From an uncultured Clostridium sp. (lineage in GTDB: Bacteria; Bacillota; Clostridia; TANB77; CAG-508), in the NCBI GenBank assembly GCA_900552135.1, contig URYN01000001.1, forward strand, positions 108,288-172,287: a DNA stretch of 64,000 nt. The letters are read 5' to 3'. Below are positions 32,006 to 40,862 of the stretch, piece by piece (the first letter of the stretch is position 1; every line of letters begins with the position of its first letter). The notes under the pieces were generated by a model that worked only from the letters and a program-made list of their open reading frames with translations, was not told where the DNA came from and ran no database searches. The position numbers and the translations under genes were made by a program.

Positions 32006-33316
32006 ATGATAATAATAAAAAATAATAAAATAAATAAAAAAGGACTAATAATTACAATAATTATGGTCCTTTTTATAGTTTGTTTTATGGGAACAATATC
32101 CACAGTTAGTGCAGATGATGTGGACGAAGATAGCACTGTTTCAGATGAACAGGTGGATAACGAGATAAAAAATGAAATAGATGAAGTATCTGCAAAGTTA
32201 AGCGAAGAACCTGCAATTAATTCAAGAAGATACGCGGTTTATGATAGAATATCTAAAAAAGTTATATATGGAAAAAATGAAGATGTGAAATCTGCCATGG
32301 CGTCAACAACAAAAATTATGACGGCAACTGTGGTGCTTGAGAATGCAGACTTAAACCAAGAGGTGGTTGTAAGTAAAAAAGCAGGGTGGACAGGAGGTTC
32401 AAGATTAGGACTAAAATCGGGAGATAAGACAACAATAAAAGATCTATTATATGGACTTATGCTAAGGTCTGGAAATGACGCAGCAGTTGCTTTAGCAGAA
32501 GCTGTTGGTGGAAGTGTTGAAGGATTTGCGGAATTGATGAATAAAAAAGCAGAAGAACTTGAGCTAAAAAACACTCATTTTGTAACGCCTCATGGACTGG
32601 ATAATAGTGAACATTATACAACGGCTTCAGAACTTGCAATACTAACAGATTATGCCATGAATAATGAAACATTTAAGAAAATTGTTGGGACAAAACAAAC
32701 AACAATATATATAAATAATCAACCAAGAAATATTATGAATACAAATGAATTGCTTGGCGTGTTAGATGGAGTTGTGGGAGTAAAAACAGGCTTTACAAAT
32801 AATGCTGGTAGATGCCTTGTAACAGAAACAAAAAGAAATTCAATGGATATAATTGTTGTTGTTCTGGGAGCAGACACGAAAAAGAACAGAACTCAAGACA
32901 GTGTGAGATTAATAGAATATACATTTAAAAACTATAAAATAGAAAATATTGAGGCAAAGGTACAGGAAGAGTTTGAAAGATGGAAGAATATAAACGAAAA
33001 AAGAATATCCATAATAAAAGGAAAGGAATCTTTTCTTGAATTGGAAATGGGAGAACTAAGCTTAAAAGAAATGACACTGAAAGAAGGAGAAATAGACAAG
33101 ATAAATGTAGAAATAAATTGCCTTAATGCATTAGAAGCACCAGTGAAAGAAAAGCAAAGAATTGGTACACTAACAGTAAAAATGAATGGAGAAATTCTAG
33201 AAATGACGGATATATTATGCATGGAAGGAATAGAGAAAAAAGACTGGAAAGATTATTTTAAAGAAATTTTGAATATATGTGGTAAATTGAAAATTCTTAT
33301 GATATACTTTGGATGA
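32006..33316 (+). CDS. dacF: D-alanyl-D-alanine carboxypeptidase (PBP5/DacF family)
   Basis: Penicillin-binding D,D-carboxypeptidase that trims the terminal D-Ala from peptidoglycan stem peptides. 436 residues. A signal/anchor helix (about 14-36) precedes the S11 catalytic domain: SxxK is S100-T-T-K103, SGN lies in LRSGNDAAVALAE (about 155-167) and KTG in VGVKTGFTNNAGRC (about 259-272). A beta-rich C-terminal PBP5_C-like domain follows (about 325-410). The symbol dacF is by family resemblance; dacB is possible. It begins 74 bases after the secretion-like locus and may be read from it, as no terminator is obvious between them. Confidence 0.93.
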   Translation: MIIIKNNKINKKGLIITIIMVLFIVCFMGTISTVSADDVDEDSTVSDEQVDNEIKNEIDEVSAKLSEEPAINSRRYAVYDRISKKVIYGKNEDVKSAMASTTKIMTATVVLENADLNQEVVVSKKAGWTGGSRLGLKSGDKTTIKDLLYGLMLRSGNDAAVALAEAVGGSVEGFAELMNKKAEELELKNTHFVTPHGLDNSEHYTTASELAILTDYAMNNETFKKIVGTKQTTIYINNQPRNIMNTNELLGVLDGVVGVKTGFTNNAGRCLVTETKRNSMDIIVVVLGADTKKNRTQDSVRLIEYTFKNYKIENIEAKVQEEFERWKNINEKRISIIKGKESFLELEMGELSLKEMTLKEGEIDKINVEINCLNALEAPVKEKQRIGTLTVKMNGEILEMTDILCMEGIEKKDWKDYFKEILNICGKLKILMIYFG

Positions 33317-33352
33317 AAATAAAAAATAAAGATAAAGCTAAAGGTGAAATTT

Positions 33353-34306
33353 ATGAAGCTAAAGAAAATAATAAGAATTGTAACGATATGTGCAGTAGTT
33401 TTGTTACTTAATTTAAATGTAACTTTTGCTGATGTTGGAAGTTTTGACAGATATGACAGTGGAAGTTCATCAAGCGATTGGGGCAGTTCTTCTAGTGACT
33501 GGGGCAGCTCTTCAAGTAGCTGGGATTATGATGGGGGAAGCTCTTCAGGTGGATATTATGGAGGAACATTTATTAATTTTGGAAGTCCAGAATTTATAAT
33601 TATTGCGATAATTGTAATAGCTGCAATTATTTTTATAAAAAACTATGCAAAGAAGAAAAACGGAAATGATAATAATCAATTCAATTATCAAAACACAATG
33701 CCAGTTTATACTACATCGGTTCATGATGTGCCTCAATCACATGAACAAGCAGAAAAAATAAAGGCAATTGATCCATTATTCTCAGAAGAAGAATTCTTAT
33801 CATGGACAAAAGATTTATATGTAAAAATGCAACATGCATGGACAGAGAGAAAATGGGAAGGAATGAGACCATTAGAAACTGAAAAATTATTTGAACAACA
33901 CAATGCACAAATACAAGAATACATCAGAAATAAAACAATAAATGTTGTTGAAAGAATAGCTGTAAACTATGCAACTATATACAGCTTTAGACAAACAGAA
34001 GAAAAAGATATTGTTGATGTTGCGTTAAAAGCAACCAAGAGAGATTATATAATTGACGAAAAAACAGGAAATGTTGTACAAGGAAATAAAAATCAAGACA
34101 GAATAACAGTATATAAAATGACCTTTGAAAGAACAAAAGGAAAACTAACTGCTAAAGGCAAAGAAAATCTTGATGCAAAAAATTGCCCTAACTGTGGAGC
34201 ACCTCTTAAATTCACCTCTTCAGGAAAATGTGAATACTGTGGAAGCATTGTTAGCACAGGTGTTCATGATTGGGTACTTTCAAACTTAGAGCCATTCAGA
34301 TATTAA
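33353..34306 (+). CDS. TIM44-like membrane protein with C-terminal zinc ribbon
   Basis: 317 residues: signal sequence (about 4-25), a low-complexity external segment with three SSSSDWG-like repeats, a membrane helix (about 79-94), then a cytoplasmic TIM44/MBA1-like domain (about 135-255) and a C-terminal zinc ribbon with CPNCGAPL and CEYCGS. The next gene encodes an SPFH protein also ending in zinc ribbons. In Bacillus subtilis the ydjFGHI operon pairs PspA with membrane proteins and an SPFH protein; this couple resembles part of such an envelope-stress module, though no PspA is seen here. ATG 33353 is chosen because AAGGTGA sits 6 bases before it; GTG 33344 overlaps that site. Confidence 0.78.
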   Translation: MKLKKIIRIVTICAVVLLLNLNVTFADVGSFDRYDSGSSSSDWGSSSSDWGSSSSSWDYDGGSSSGGYYGGTFINFGSPEFIIIAIIVIAAIIFIKNYAKKKNGNDNNQFNYQNTMPVYTTSVHDVPQSHEQAEKIKAIDPLFSEEEFLSWTKDLYVKMQHAWTERKWEGMRPLETEKLFEQHNAQIQEYIRNKTINVVERIAVNYATIYSFRQTEEKDIVDVALKATKRDYIIDEKTGNVVQGNKNQDRITVYKMTFERTKGKLTAKGKENLDAKNCPNCGAPLKFTSSGKCEYCGSIVSTGVHDWVLSNLEPFRY

Positions 34307-34372
34307 TGAAAACTTAATATAATAAACCAAAGAAAACGATAATAAAGTTAAAACAATAGGAGGATATTAATT

Positions 34373-35716
34373 ATGGGATTAATCAAGGCAGCAGGAGCAG
34401 CGATTAAAGGAGAATTAAAAGATCAATTTTTAAAACCAATTATGTGTGAAGACATGGGTAACGAAATATTAATGAGAAAGGTAACAACAGAAAATGGTGT
34501 AATTCCAAATGGAAGTAGAATAATTGTAGCACCAGGTCAAGTTGCAGCACTATATGATAATGGAAGAATTTTAGATGCAACTGCAGAAGCGGGAACTTAT
34601 GAATTTAAAACAGAAGCATCTCCATCATTCTTTGGAGGAGATTTTGGACCAGTGTTCAAAGATATGTGGGAAAGATTTAAATTTGGAGGAGCAATTGCAA
34701 AAGAGCAAGCAGTATTCTATTTTAATACAAAAGAAATACTAGACAATAAATTTGGAACTCAAAATCCAATACCTTATAGAGATTGGGGACACCCATTAAC
34801 AAATCCAAGAACAAATACATTAATGCCAATGAGCGTTGAAATAAAATGTTTTGGAAAATATACATTCAAAATAATAGACCCAGCAAAATTCATGATGGAA
34901 ATTTCGGGAACAAGAGATTCATATACAAAAACAGAAATTACAGAGCAAATGAGAGCAGAAGTTGTTGCAGTATTCCAAAATGTAACAAATAGTTTAGGTG
35001 AAGATGATAGAAAAATAGCAGCTTTATCATTACCTAGCCAAACTGATGAAATTAGAGAATTAATGGACGAGCAAGTATTCGATGAGCAAATAAGAAATAG
35101 AGGAATGAAACTTGAAACATTCGTTGTAGAAAGTGTAACACTTACTGAAGATTCAAAAGAAAAAATAGATAAATATGAGCTTGGAAGTGATACATATCAA
35201 CAAAAAGCTACTATGACAGAAGCATATGCAAGTGCCGTTGAAAAAGCAGCTGAAAATAGTGGAGGAGCTTTCAACGGATTCATGGGAATTGGAGTCGCAA
35301 ACATGAGCATGGGAAATCCTTTAAATGGAGTTGCAAATGCTACAACAAATCCAAATTCTGTACAAACTCCAGTATATGACCCTAAAATAGCAGAACCGGT
35401 AAAAAGAGAAGACAATGTAGCAACTAAAGTTAGTGAGCCAGAAAAACAAGAAAATTTTACAGAAAATATTGTAGATAACAAAATATCTGAACCAGAAAGT
35501 GTTACGGCAGTACATACTACAGACAAAAATGAAGAAAAAACTTTAAATATATGGACTTGCAAATGTGGACAAGAAAATCACGGAAACTTCTGCATGAAAT
35601 GTGGAAAGAAAAAGCCGGTTCAAGCTGAAAAAGAAAACATCTGTCCAAACTGCAAAGAAAAATATGAAGATGGAGCAAGATTCTGCAGTAATTGTGGAGA
35701 AAAACTAAGTGAATAA
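34373..35716 (+). CDS. SPFH-domain protein (YdjI-like) with tandem zinc ribbons
   Basis: 447 residues. The N-terminal two-thirds (1-290) match the SPFH/virion-core-like family typified by YdjI: EILMRKVTTENGVIPNGS, VAPGQVAALYDNGRI, TYEFKTEASPSFFGG and a helical region near 190-285. A Gly/Asn/Met-rich linker and an acidic stretch follow, then two zinc ribbons (about 395-447) with CKCGQENHGNFCMKCG and CPNCKEKYEDGARFCSNCG. SPFH proteins scaffold membrane microdomains. Strong SD AGGAGG. It lies 66 bases after the TIM44-like gene, with which it likely forms one operon. A terminator overlapping the str promoter follows. Confidence 0.88.
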   Translation: MGLIKAAGAAIKGELKDQFLKPIMCEDMGNEILMRKVTTENGVIPNGSRIIVAPGQVAALYDNGRILDATAEAGTYEFKTEASPSFFGGDFGPVFKDMWERFKFGGAIAKEQAVFYFNTKEILDNKFGTQNPIPYRDWGHPLTNPRTNTLMPMSVEIKCFGKYTFKIIDPAKFMMEISGTRDSYTKTEITEQMRAEVVAVFQNVTNSLGEDDRKIAALSLPSQTDEIRELMDEQVFDEQIRNRGMKLETFVVESVTLTEDSKEKIDKYELGSDTYQQKATMTEAYASAVEKAAENSGGAFNGFMGIGVANMSMGNPLNGVANATTNPNSVQTPVYDPKIAEPVKREDNVATKVSEPEKQENFTENIVDNKISEPESVTAVHTTDKNEEKTLNIWTCKCGQENHGNFCMKCGKKKPVQAEKENICPNCKEKYEDGARFCSNCGEKLSE

Positions 35717-35752
35717 AACCTTACGGAAATGCGAAAAAATGAAAAAATTGCA

Positions 35753-35781
35753 TTGACTTTACAGAAGAAACATGGTAAAAT
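35753..35781 (+). promoter_or_regulatory. Sigma-A promoter of the str operon
   Basis: TTGACT (35753-35758), 17-base spacer, TAAAAT (35776-35781), with an extended TGG before the -10. The expected start is near 35788, inside the left arm of the terminator hairpin. Confidence 0.75.
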
Positions 35782-35816
35782 AATAGAGCTAGTAAAAATG
35801 GCTTTATTATTTTTTT
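35781..35816 (+). terminator. Terminator overlapping the str promoter
   Basis: TAATAGAGCTA (35781-35791) pairs with TGGCTTTATTA (35799-35809), 11 pairs with two G-U, 7-base loop, then T7. Transcripts arriving from the SPFH gene can form it. Transcripts starting at the overlapping promoter lack most of the left arm and should escape. Confidence 0.7.
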
Positions 35817-35860
35817 ATAAAGAAAAATACTAGAAATAAAAAACAGGAGGTGAAATTTAA

Positions 35861-36274
35861 GTGCCAACAATTAATCAATTAGTAAGAAAAGGAAGAAAAA
35901 CATCAACAACAAAATCTACATCACCAGCTCTTCAACATGGATACAATTCTATGAAAAAGAAAACAACAAATAAAAGAGCTCCACAAAAAAGAGGTGTATG
36001 TACTGTTGTAAAAACTGTAACACCTAAGAAACCAAACTCAGCATTAAGAAAAGTTGCCAGAGTTAAGCTTTCAAATGGATACGAAGTTACTTCTTATATT
36101 CCAGGAATTGGACACAACCTACAAGAGCACAGCGTTGTTCTAATAAGAGGTGGAAGAGTAAAAGACCTTCCAGGTGTTAGATACCACATCATAAGAGGAA
36201 CATTAGATACTGCAGGTGTTAAAGACAGAATGCAAGGAAGATCTAAGTATGGAGCTAAGCGTCCAAAGAAATAA
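35861..36274 (+). CDS. rpsL: 30S ribosomal protein S12
   Basis: 137 residues, part of the decoding centre of the small subunit. Conserved blocks: PTINQLVRKGR, CTVVKTVTPKKPNSALRKVARV (the lysine where streptomycin-resistance changes arise is wild type), GIGHNLQEHSVVL and RGGRVKDLPGVRYH. GTG start at 35861 with SD AGGAGGTG. First gene of the str operon. Confidence 0.99.
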   Translation: MPTINQLVRKGRKTSTTKSTSPALQHGYNSMKKKTTNKRAPQKRGVCTVVKTVTPKKPNSALRKVARVKLSNGYEVTSYIPGIGHNLQEHSVVLIRGGRVKDLPGVRYHIIRGTLDTAGVKDRMQGRSKYGAKRPKK

Positions 36275-36292
36275 AAAAACTTAGATTAAAAG

Positions 36293-36347
36293 AGTGCATA
36301 TAGCTTACTAGTTTAAGTTGTTACTTAAATTTAAGATATATAGCACT
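36293..36347 (+). promoter_or_regulatory. Structured rpsL-rpsG intergenic RNA
   Basis: Outer arms AGTGC (36293-36297)/GCACT (36343-36347) continue through AU-rich pairs with one bulge; an inner hairpin TTTAAGT (36312-36318)/ACTTAAA (36323-36329) has a TGTT loop. In Escherichia coli, S7 binds the rpsL-rpsG spacer to repress translation; whether this element is comparable is not known. Confidence 0.4.
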
Positions 36348-36454
36348 AAACTAGAAAAGTTTTAAGAAGAAAAGCAAAAAGCTTAGTATTAAACTTTTTA
36401 GAGTACCGAAGATACTAGGAAAAAAGTATCAAATTTTATAAGGAGGGAAGAATA

Positions 36455-36925
36455 GTGCCAAGAAAAGGATATATAGCAAAAAGAGAAGTTTTACCAGATC
36501 CAATTTATAATAGCAAAGTTGTTACAAAATTAATAAACAATGTTATGCTTGATGGTAAAAAAACAGTTGCTCAAGCAATCGTTTATGATGCATTTGACAT
36601 TATAAAAGAAAAAGAGCAAAAAAATCCACTAGAAGTATTTGAAGAAGCACTTAACAACGTAATGCCAGTTCTTGAAGTTAAAGCAAGAAGAATTGGTGGT
36701 GCTACATACCAAGTACCATTAGAGATTAGACCAGAAAGAAGACAAACATTAGGACTAAGATGGTTAGTTACTTATGCTAGAAATAGACATGAAAAAACAA
36801 TGTCTGAAAAATTAGCAGGAGAAATAATGGATGCAGTAGCTGGAAACGGTGGAGCTTTCAAGAAGAAAGAAGATATGCATAAGATGGCTGAAGCTAATAA
36901 GGCTTTCGCTCACTATAAATTCTAA
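36455..36925 (+). CDS. rpsG: 30S ribosomal protein S7
   Basis: 156 residues, full length; primary 16S-binding protein that nucleates the head of the small subunit. Conserved: MPRKGYIAKREVLPDPIYNS, VARRIGGATYQVP-like segment (here VKARRIGGATYQVPLEI) and RWLVTYARNR. GTG start with SD AAGGAGGG. Second gene of the str operon, 180 bases after rpsL. Confidence 0.99.
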   Translation: MPRKGYIAKREVLPDPIYNSKVVTKLINNVMLDGKKTVAQAIVYDAFDIIKEKEQKNPLEVFEEALNNVMPVLEVKARRIGGATYQVPLEIRPERRQTLGLRWLVTYARNRHEKTMSEKLAGEIMDAVAGNGGAFKKKEDMHKMAEANKAFAHYKF

Positions 36926-36938
36926 AATTTTAATTATA

Positions 36939-37122
36939 AGCTACGTCTAACATCGTTAACCTTCATCTAAAAATATACTCGACGTACACCACGTACGCCT
37001 CCGTTATTTTTGATTCGGTTGCCTTGTTATACTTGCTTCTAATCAAAATTTGAAGTGCAATTTATTTCTAATAAAATTCAACGATAAGCACTTTGCTTTA
37101 AGCTAAGATTTATAGAAATAAA
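36939..37122. other. GC-richer intergenic segment with hairpin, rpsG-fusA
   Basis: The 243-base spacer holds a stretch (36939-37055) clearly richer in G+C than other spacers, with the direct repeat ACGTAC-acc-ACGTAC near 36983-36997. It is followed by a stem-loop, TTTATTTCTA (37061-37070)/TAGAAATAAA (37113-37122), enclosing a small AAGCA/TGCTT hairpin. A candidate dispersed repeat or structured RNA; no family recognised. Confidence 0.4.
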
Positions 37123-37168
37123 TGTATATCAAGATAAAAAAGAAATTAAATAGAAAGGAAGAAAAATT

Positions 37169-39259
37169 ATGGCCGGAGACGGAAGAGAATTTCCTTTAGA
37201 GAAAACAAGAAATATAGGAATTATGGCCCACATTGACGCGGGAAAAACTACTACAACTGAGAGAATACTTTTCTACACTGGTAGAACACACAAAATTGGT
37301 GAGGTTCACGATGGTACTGCTACTATGGACTGGATGGTTCAAGAGCAAGAAAGAGGTATCACAATTACATCAGCTGCTACAACATGCCACTGGTTAGGTA
37401 ATAGAATTAACATTATCGACACACCAGGTCACGTTGACTTTACAGTTGAGGTTGAAAGATCTCTTAGAGTTCTAGATAGCGCAATACTTGTACTAGCTGC
37501 AAAAGGTGGAGTTCAACCACAATCAGAAACAGTTTGGAGACAAGCTGATAAATACAAAGTTCCAAGAATGGCTTATGTAAATAAGATGGATATAGTTGGA
37601 GCTGATTTCTACGGATGTGTTGAGCAAATGAAAACAAGACTAGGTGCAAACCCAGTTCCAATTCAATTGCCAATAGGTGCCGAAGATAATTTCAAAGGAA
37701 TCGTAGACTTAATAAAAATGAGAGCTTTCATTCATAAAGACGATTTAGGAAAAGACATTGAAGAATGTGACATTCCTGAAGACATGAAAGCAGATGCTGA
37801 AAAATATAGATCAGCAATGGTAGAAGCTGCCGCTGAACAAGATGATGAATTAATGATGAAATATCTTGACGGTGAAGAATTAACTGAAGCCGAAATTAAG
37901 CAAGGACTAAGAAAAGGAACAATAGCAAACACTGTAGTTCCTGTAACATGTGGATCATCATATAAGAACAAAGGTGTTCAAGAGCTTCTAAATGCAGTAG
38001 TAGATTACTTACCTTCTCCATTAGACATTCCACCAATCAAAGGTGTAGATGAAGATGGAAACGAAGTTGAAAGTAAGACTGACGATAAAGCACCATTTGC
38101 CGCTTTAGCATTCAAAATAATGACAGACCCTTATGTTGGAAAATTATGCTTCTTCAGAGTTTATTCTGGAACATGTACAACAGGATCAACAATATTAAAT
38201 GCTACTAAGGACAAAAAGGACAGAATCGGAAGAATTCTATTAATGCATGCAAACCATAGACAAGATATAGATAAGGTTTATGCTGGAGATATAGCTGCAG
38301 CAGTTGGATTAAAAGATGTATCAACAGGTGATACACTATGTGATCCAGATCACCCAATAATACTTGAATCTATGGAATTCCCAGAGCCAGTTATCGATAT
38401 AGCTATTGAGCCAAAAGATAAGGCAAACGGAGAAAAAATGGGTATAGCTTTAGCAAAACTTGCTGAAGAAGATCCAACATTCAAAACATGGACAGATCAA
38501 GAAACTGGACAAACAATTATAGCAGGAATGGGTGAGCTTCACCTAGATATAATCGTAGACAGATTAAAGAGAGAGTTCAAAGTTGAATGTACAGTTGGTA
38601 AACCACAAGTTTCTTACAAGGAAACAATCAGAAATAAAGTTAAGGTACAAGGTAAATTTGTACGTCAATCTGGTGGACACGGACAATACGGTGATGTATG
38701 GTTTGAAATGGAACCATTAGAGCCAGGTTCAGGTGTTCAATTCGAGAGCAAGATTGTTGGTGGAGCAGTTCCAAAGGAATATGTAAAACCAATAGAAGAT
38801 GGATTAAGAGAAGCTGCAATGAGTGGTATCTTAGCTGGTTACCCAGTTATAGACTTCAAAGCAACATTAGTTGATGGTTCTTACCATGAAGTCGATTCAT
38901 CAGAAATGGCATTCAAGATTGCCGCATCAATGGCATTCAAAGAAGGATGTAAACAAGCTAAATCTGTAATACTAGAGCCTATTATGAAGGTTGAAGTAAC
39001 AGTTCCACAAGAATACATGGGAGATGTTATTGGAGACATAAATGCTAGACGTGGTAGAATGGAAGGAATGGAAGAAAGATCTGGAAACCAAATAATAAGA
39101 GGATTTATACCACTTTCAGAAATGTTTGGTTATGCTACAGACTTACGTTCAAAAACTCAAGGAAGAGGAACATATTCAATGGAACCAAGCCATTACGAAG
39201 AAGTTCCAAAATCAATCTTAGAGCAAATTGTTGCATCAAGAACTAAGAAAGAAAACTAA
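37169..39259 (+). CDS. fusA: Elongation factor G
   Basis: 696-residue translational GTPase that drives ribosomal translocation. G1 motif AHIDAGKTT at residues 20-28, G2/switch I RGITITSAATT, G3 DTPGHVDFT, G4 NKMD. Domain IV and V signatures follow (for example RQSGGHGQYGDVW and the C-terminal PLSEMFGYATDLRS). Normal length, third gene of the str operon. SD GAAAGGAAG lies about 9 bases before the ATG. Confidence 0.99.
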   Translation: MAGDGREFPLEKTRNIGIMAHIDAGKTTTTERILFYTGRTHKIGEVHDGTATMDWMVQEQERGITITSAATTCHWLGNRINIIDTPGHVDFTVEVERSLRVLDSAILVLAAKGGVQPQSETVWRQADKYKVPRMAYVNKMDIVGADFYGCVEQMKTRLGANPVPIQLPIGAEDNFKGIVDLIKMRAFIHKDDLGKDIEECDIPEDMKADAEKYRSAMVEAAAEQDDELMMKYLDGEELTEAEIKQGLRKGTIANTVVPVTCGSSYKNKGVQELLNAVVDYLPSPLDIPPIKGVDEDGNEVESKTDDKAPFAALAFKIMTDPYVGKLCFFRVYSGTCTTGSTILNATKDKKDRIGRILLMHANHRQDIDKVYAGDIAAAVGLKDVSTGDTLCDPDHPIILESMEFPEPVIDIAIEPKDKANGEKMGIALAKLAEEDPTFKTWTDQETGQTIIAGMGELHLDIIVDRLKREFKVECTVGKPQVSYKETIRNKVKVQGKFVRQSGGHGQYGDVWFEMEPLEPGSGVQFESKIVGGAVPKEYVKPIEDGLREAAMSGILAGYPVIDFKATLVDGSYHEVDSSEMAFKIAASMAFKEGCKQAKSVILEPIMKVEVTVPQEYMGDVIGDINARRGRMEGMEERSGNQIIRGFIPLSEMFGYATDLRSKTQGRGTYSMEPSHYEEVPKSILEQIVASRTKKEN

Positions 39260-39399
39260 TTTTGTGACTTTTAGGTAAATTATTCTATAAATTAACTTTA
39301 AAGTATTGCAAAATTAAAGAAAATATTATAAAATGCAAAATATAGCAAAGTAATAATATGTTATTAATTTTAAAATAATATAAATGGATAAAAAGGAAA

Positions 39400-39422
39400 A
39401 GCAGAAAATATCATTTTCTGCT
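39400..39422 (+). other. Hairpin between fusA and tuf
   Basis: AGCAGAAAAT (39400-39409) pairs with ATTTTCTGCT (39413-39422) around a 3-base loop, flanked by a possible outer GGAT/ATCC pair. No T run, so probably an mRNA processing or stability element and not a terminator. The remainder of the 201-base spacer is AT-rich without a clear promoter. Confidence 0.5.
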
Positions 39423-39460
39423 AATCCATGAAAATCCAAAAATTAAAGGAGGAAATTTAA

Positions 39461-40660
<1,200 letters not shown>

Positions 40661-40684
40661 TCATGAGACAATCATAAAATAAAG

Positions 40685-40712
40685 AAAGACACGAGCAATC
40701 GTGTCTTTTTTT
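40685..40712 (+). terminator. Intrinsic terminator of the str operon
   Basis: AAAGACACGA (40685-40694)/TCGTGTCTTT (40699-40708) around a GCAA tetraloop, T7 tail. Confidence 0.93.
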
Positions 40713-40780
40713 GTGCTTGAAAGAGAACAATTTCATTTCTTTTACGATGTCAATTTTATACTAGAATGCACTGGTAAGTA

Positions 40781-40809
40781 TTGACTTTATGCTGATTTAA
40801 GTATATACT
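40781..40809 (+). promoter_or_regulatory. Sigma-A promoter of the SH3/NlpC gene
   Basis: TTGACT (40781-40786), 17-base spacer, TATACT (40804-40809), 53 bases before the start. Confidence 0.7.
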
Positions 40810-40862
40810 TTAAGCGAAATACTAAAGAGGATAAAATTATTATACAAAAACAAGGAGAAAAT

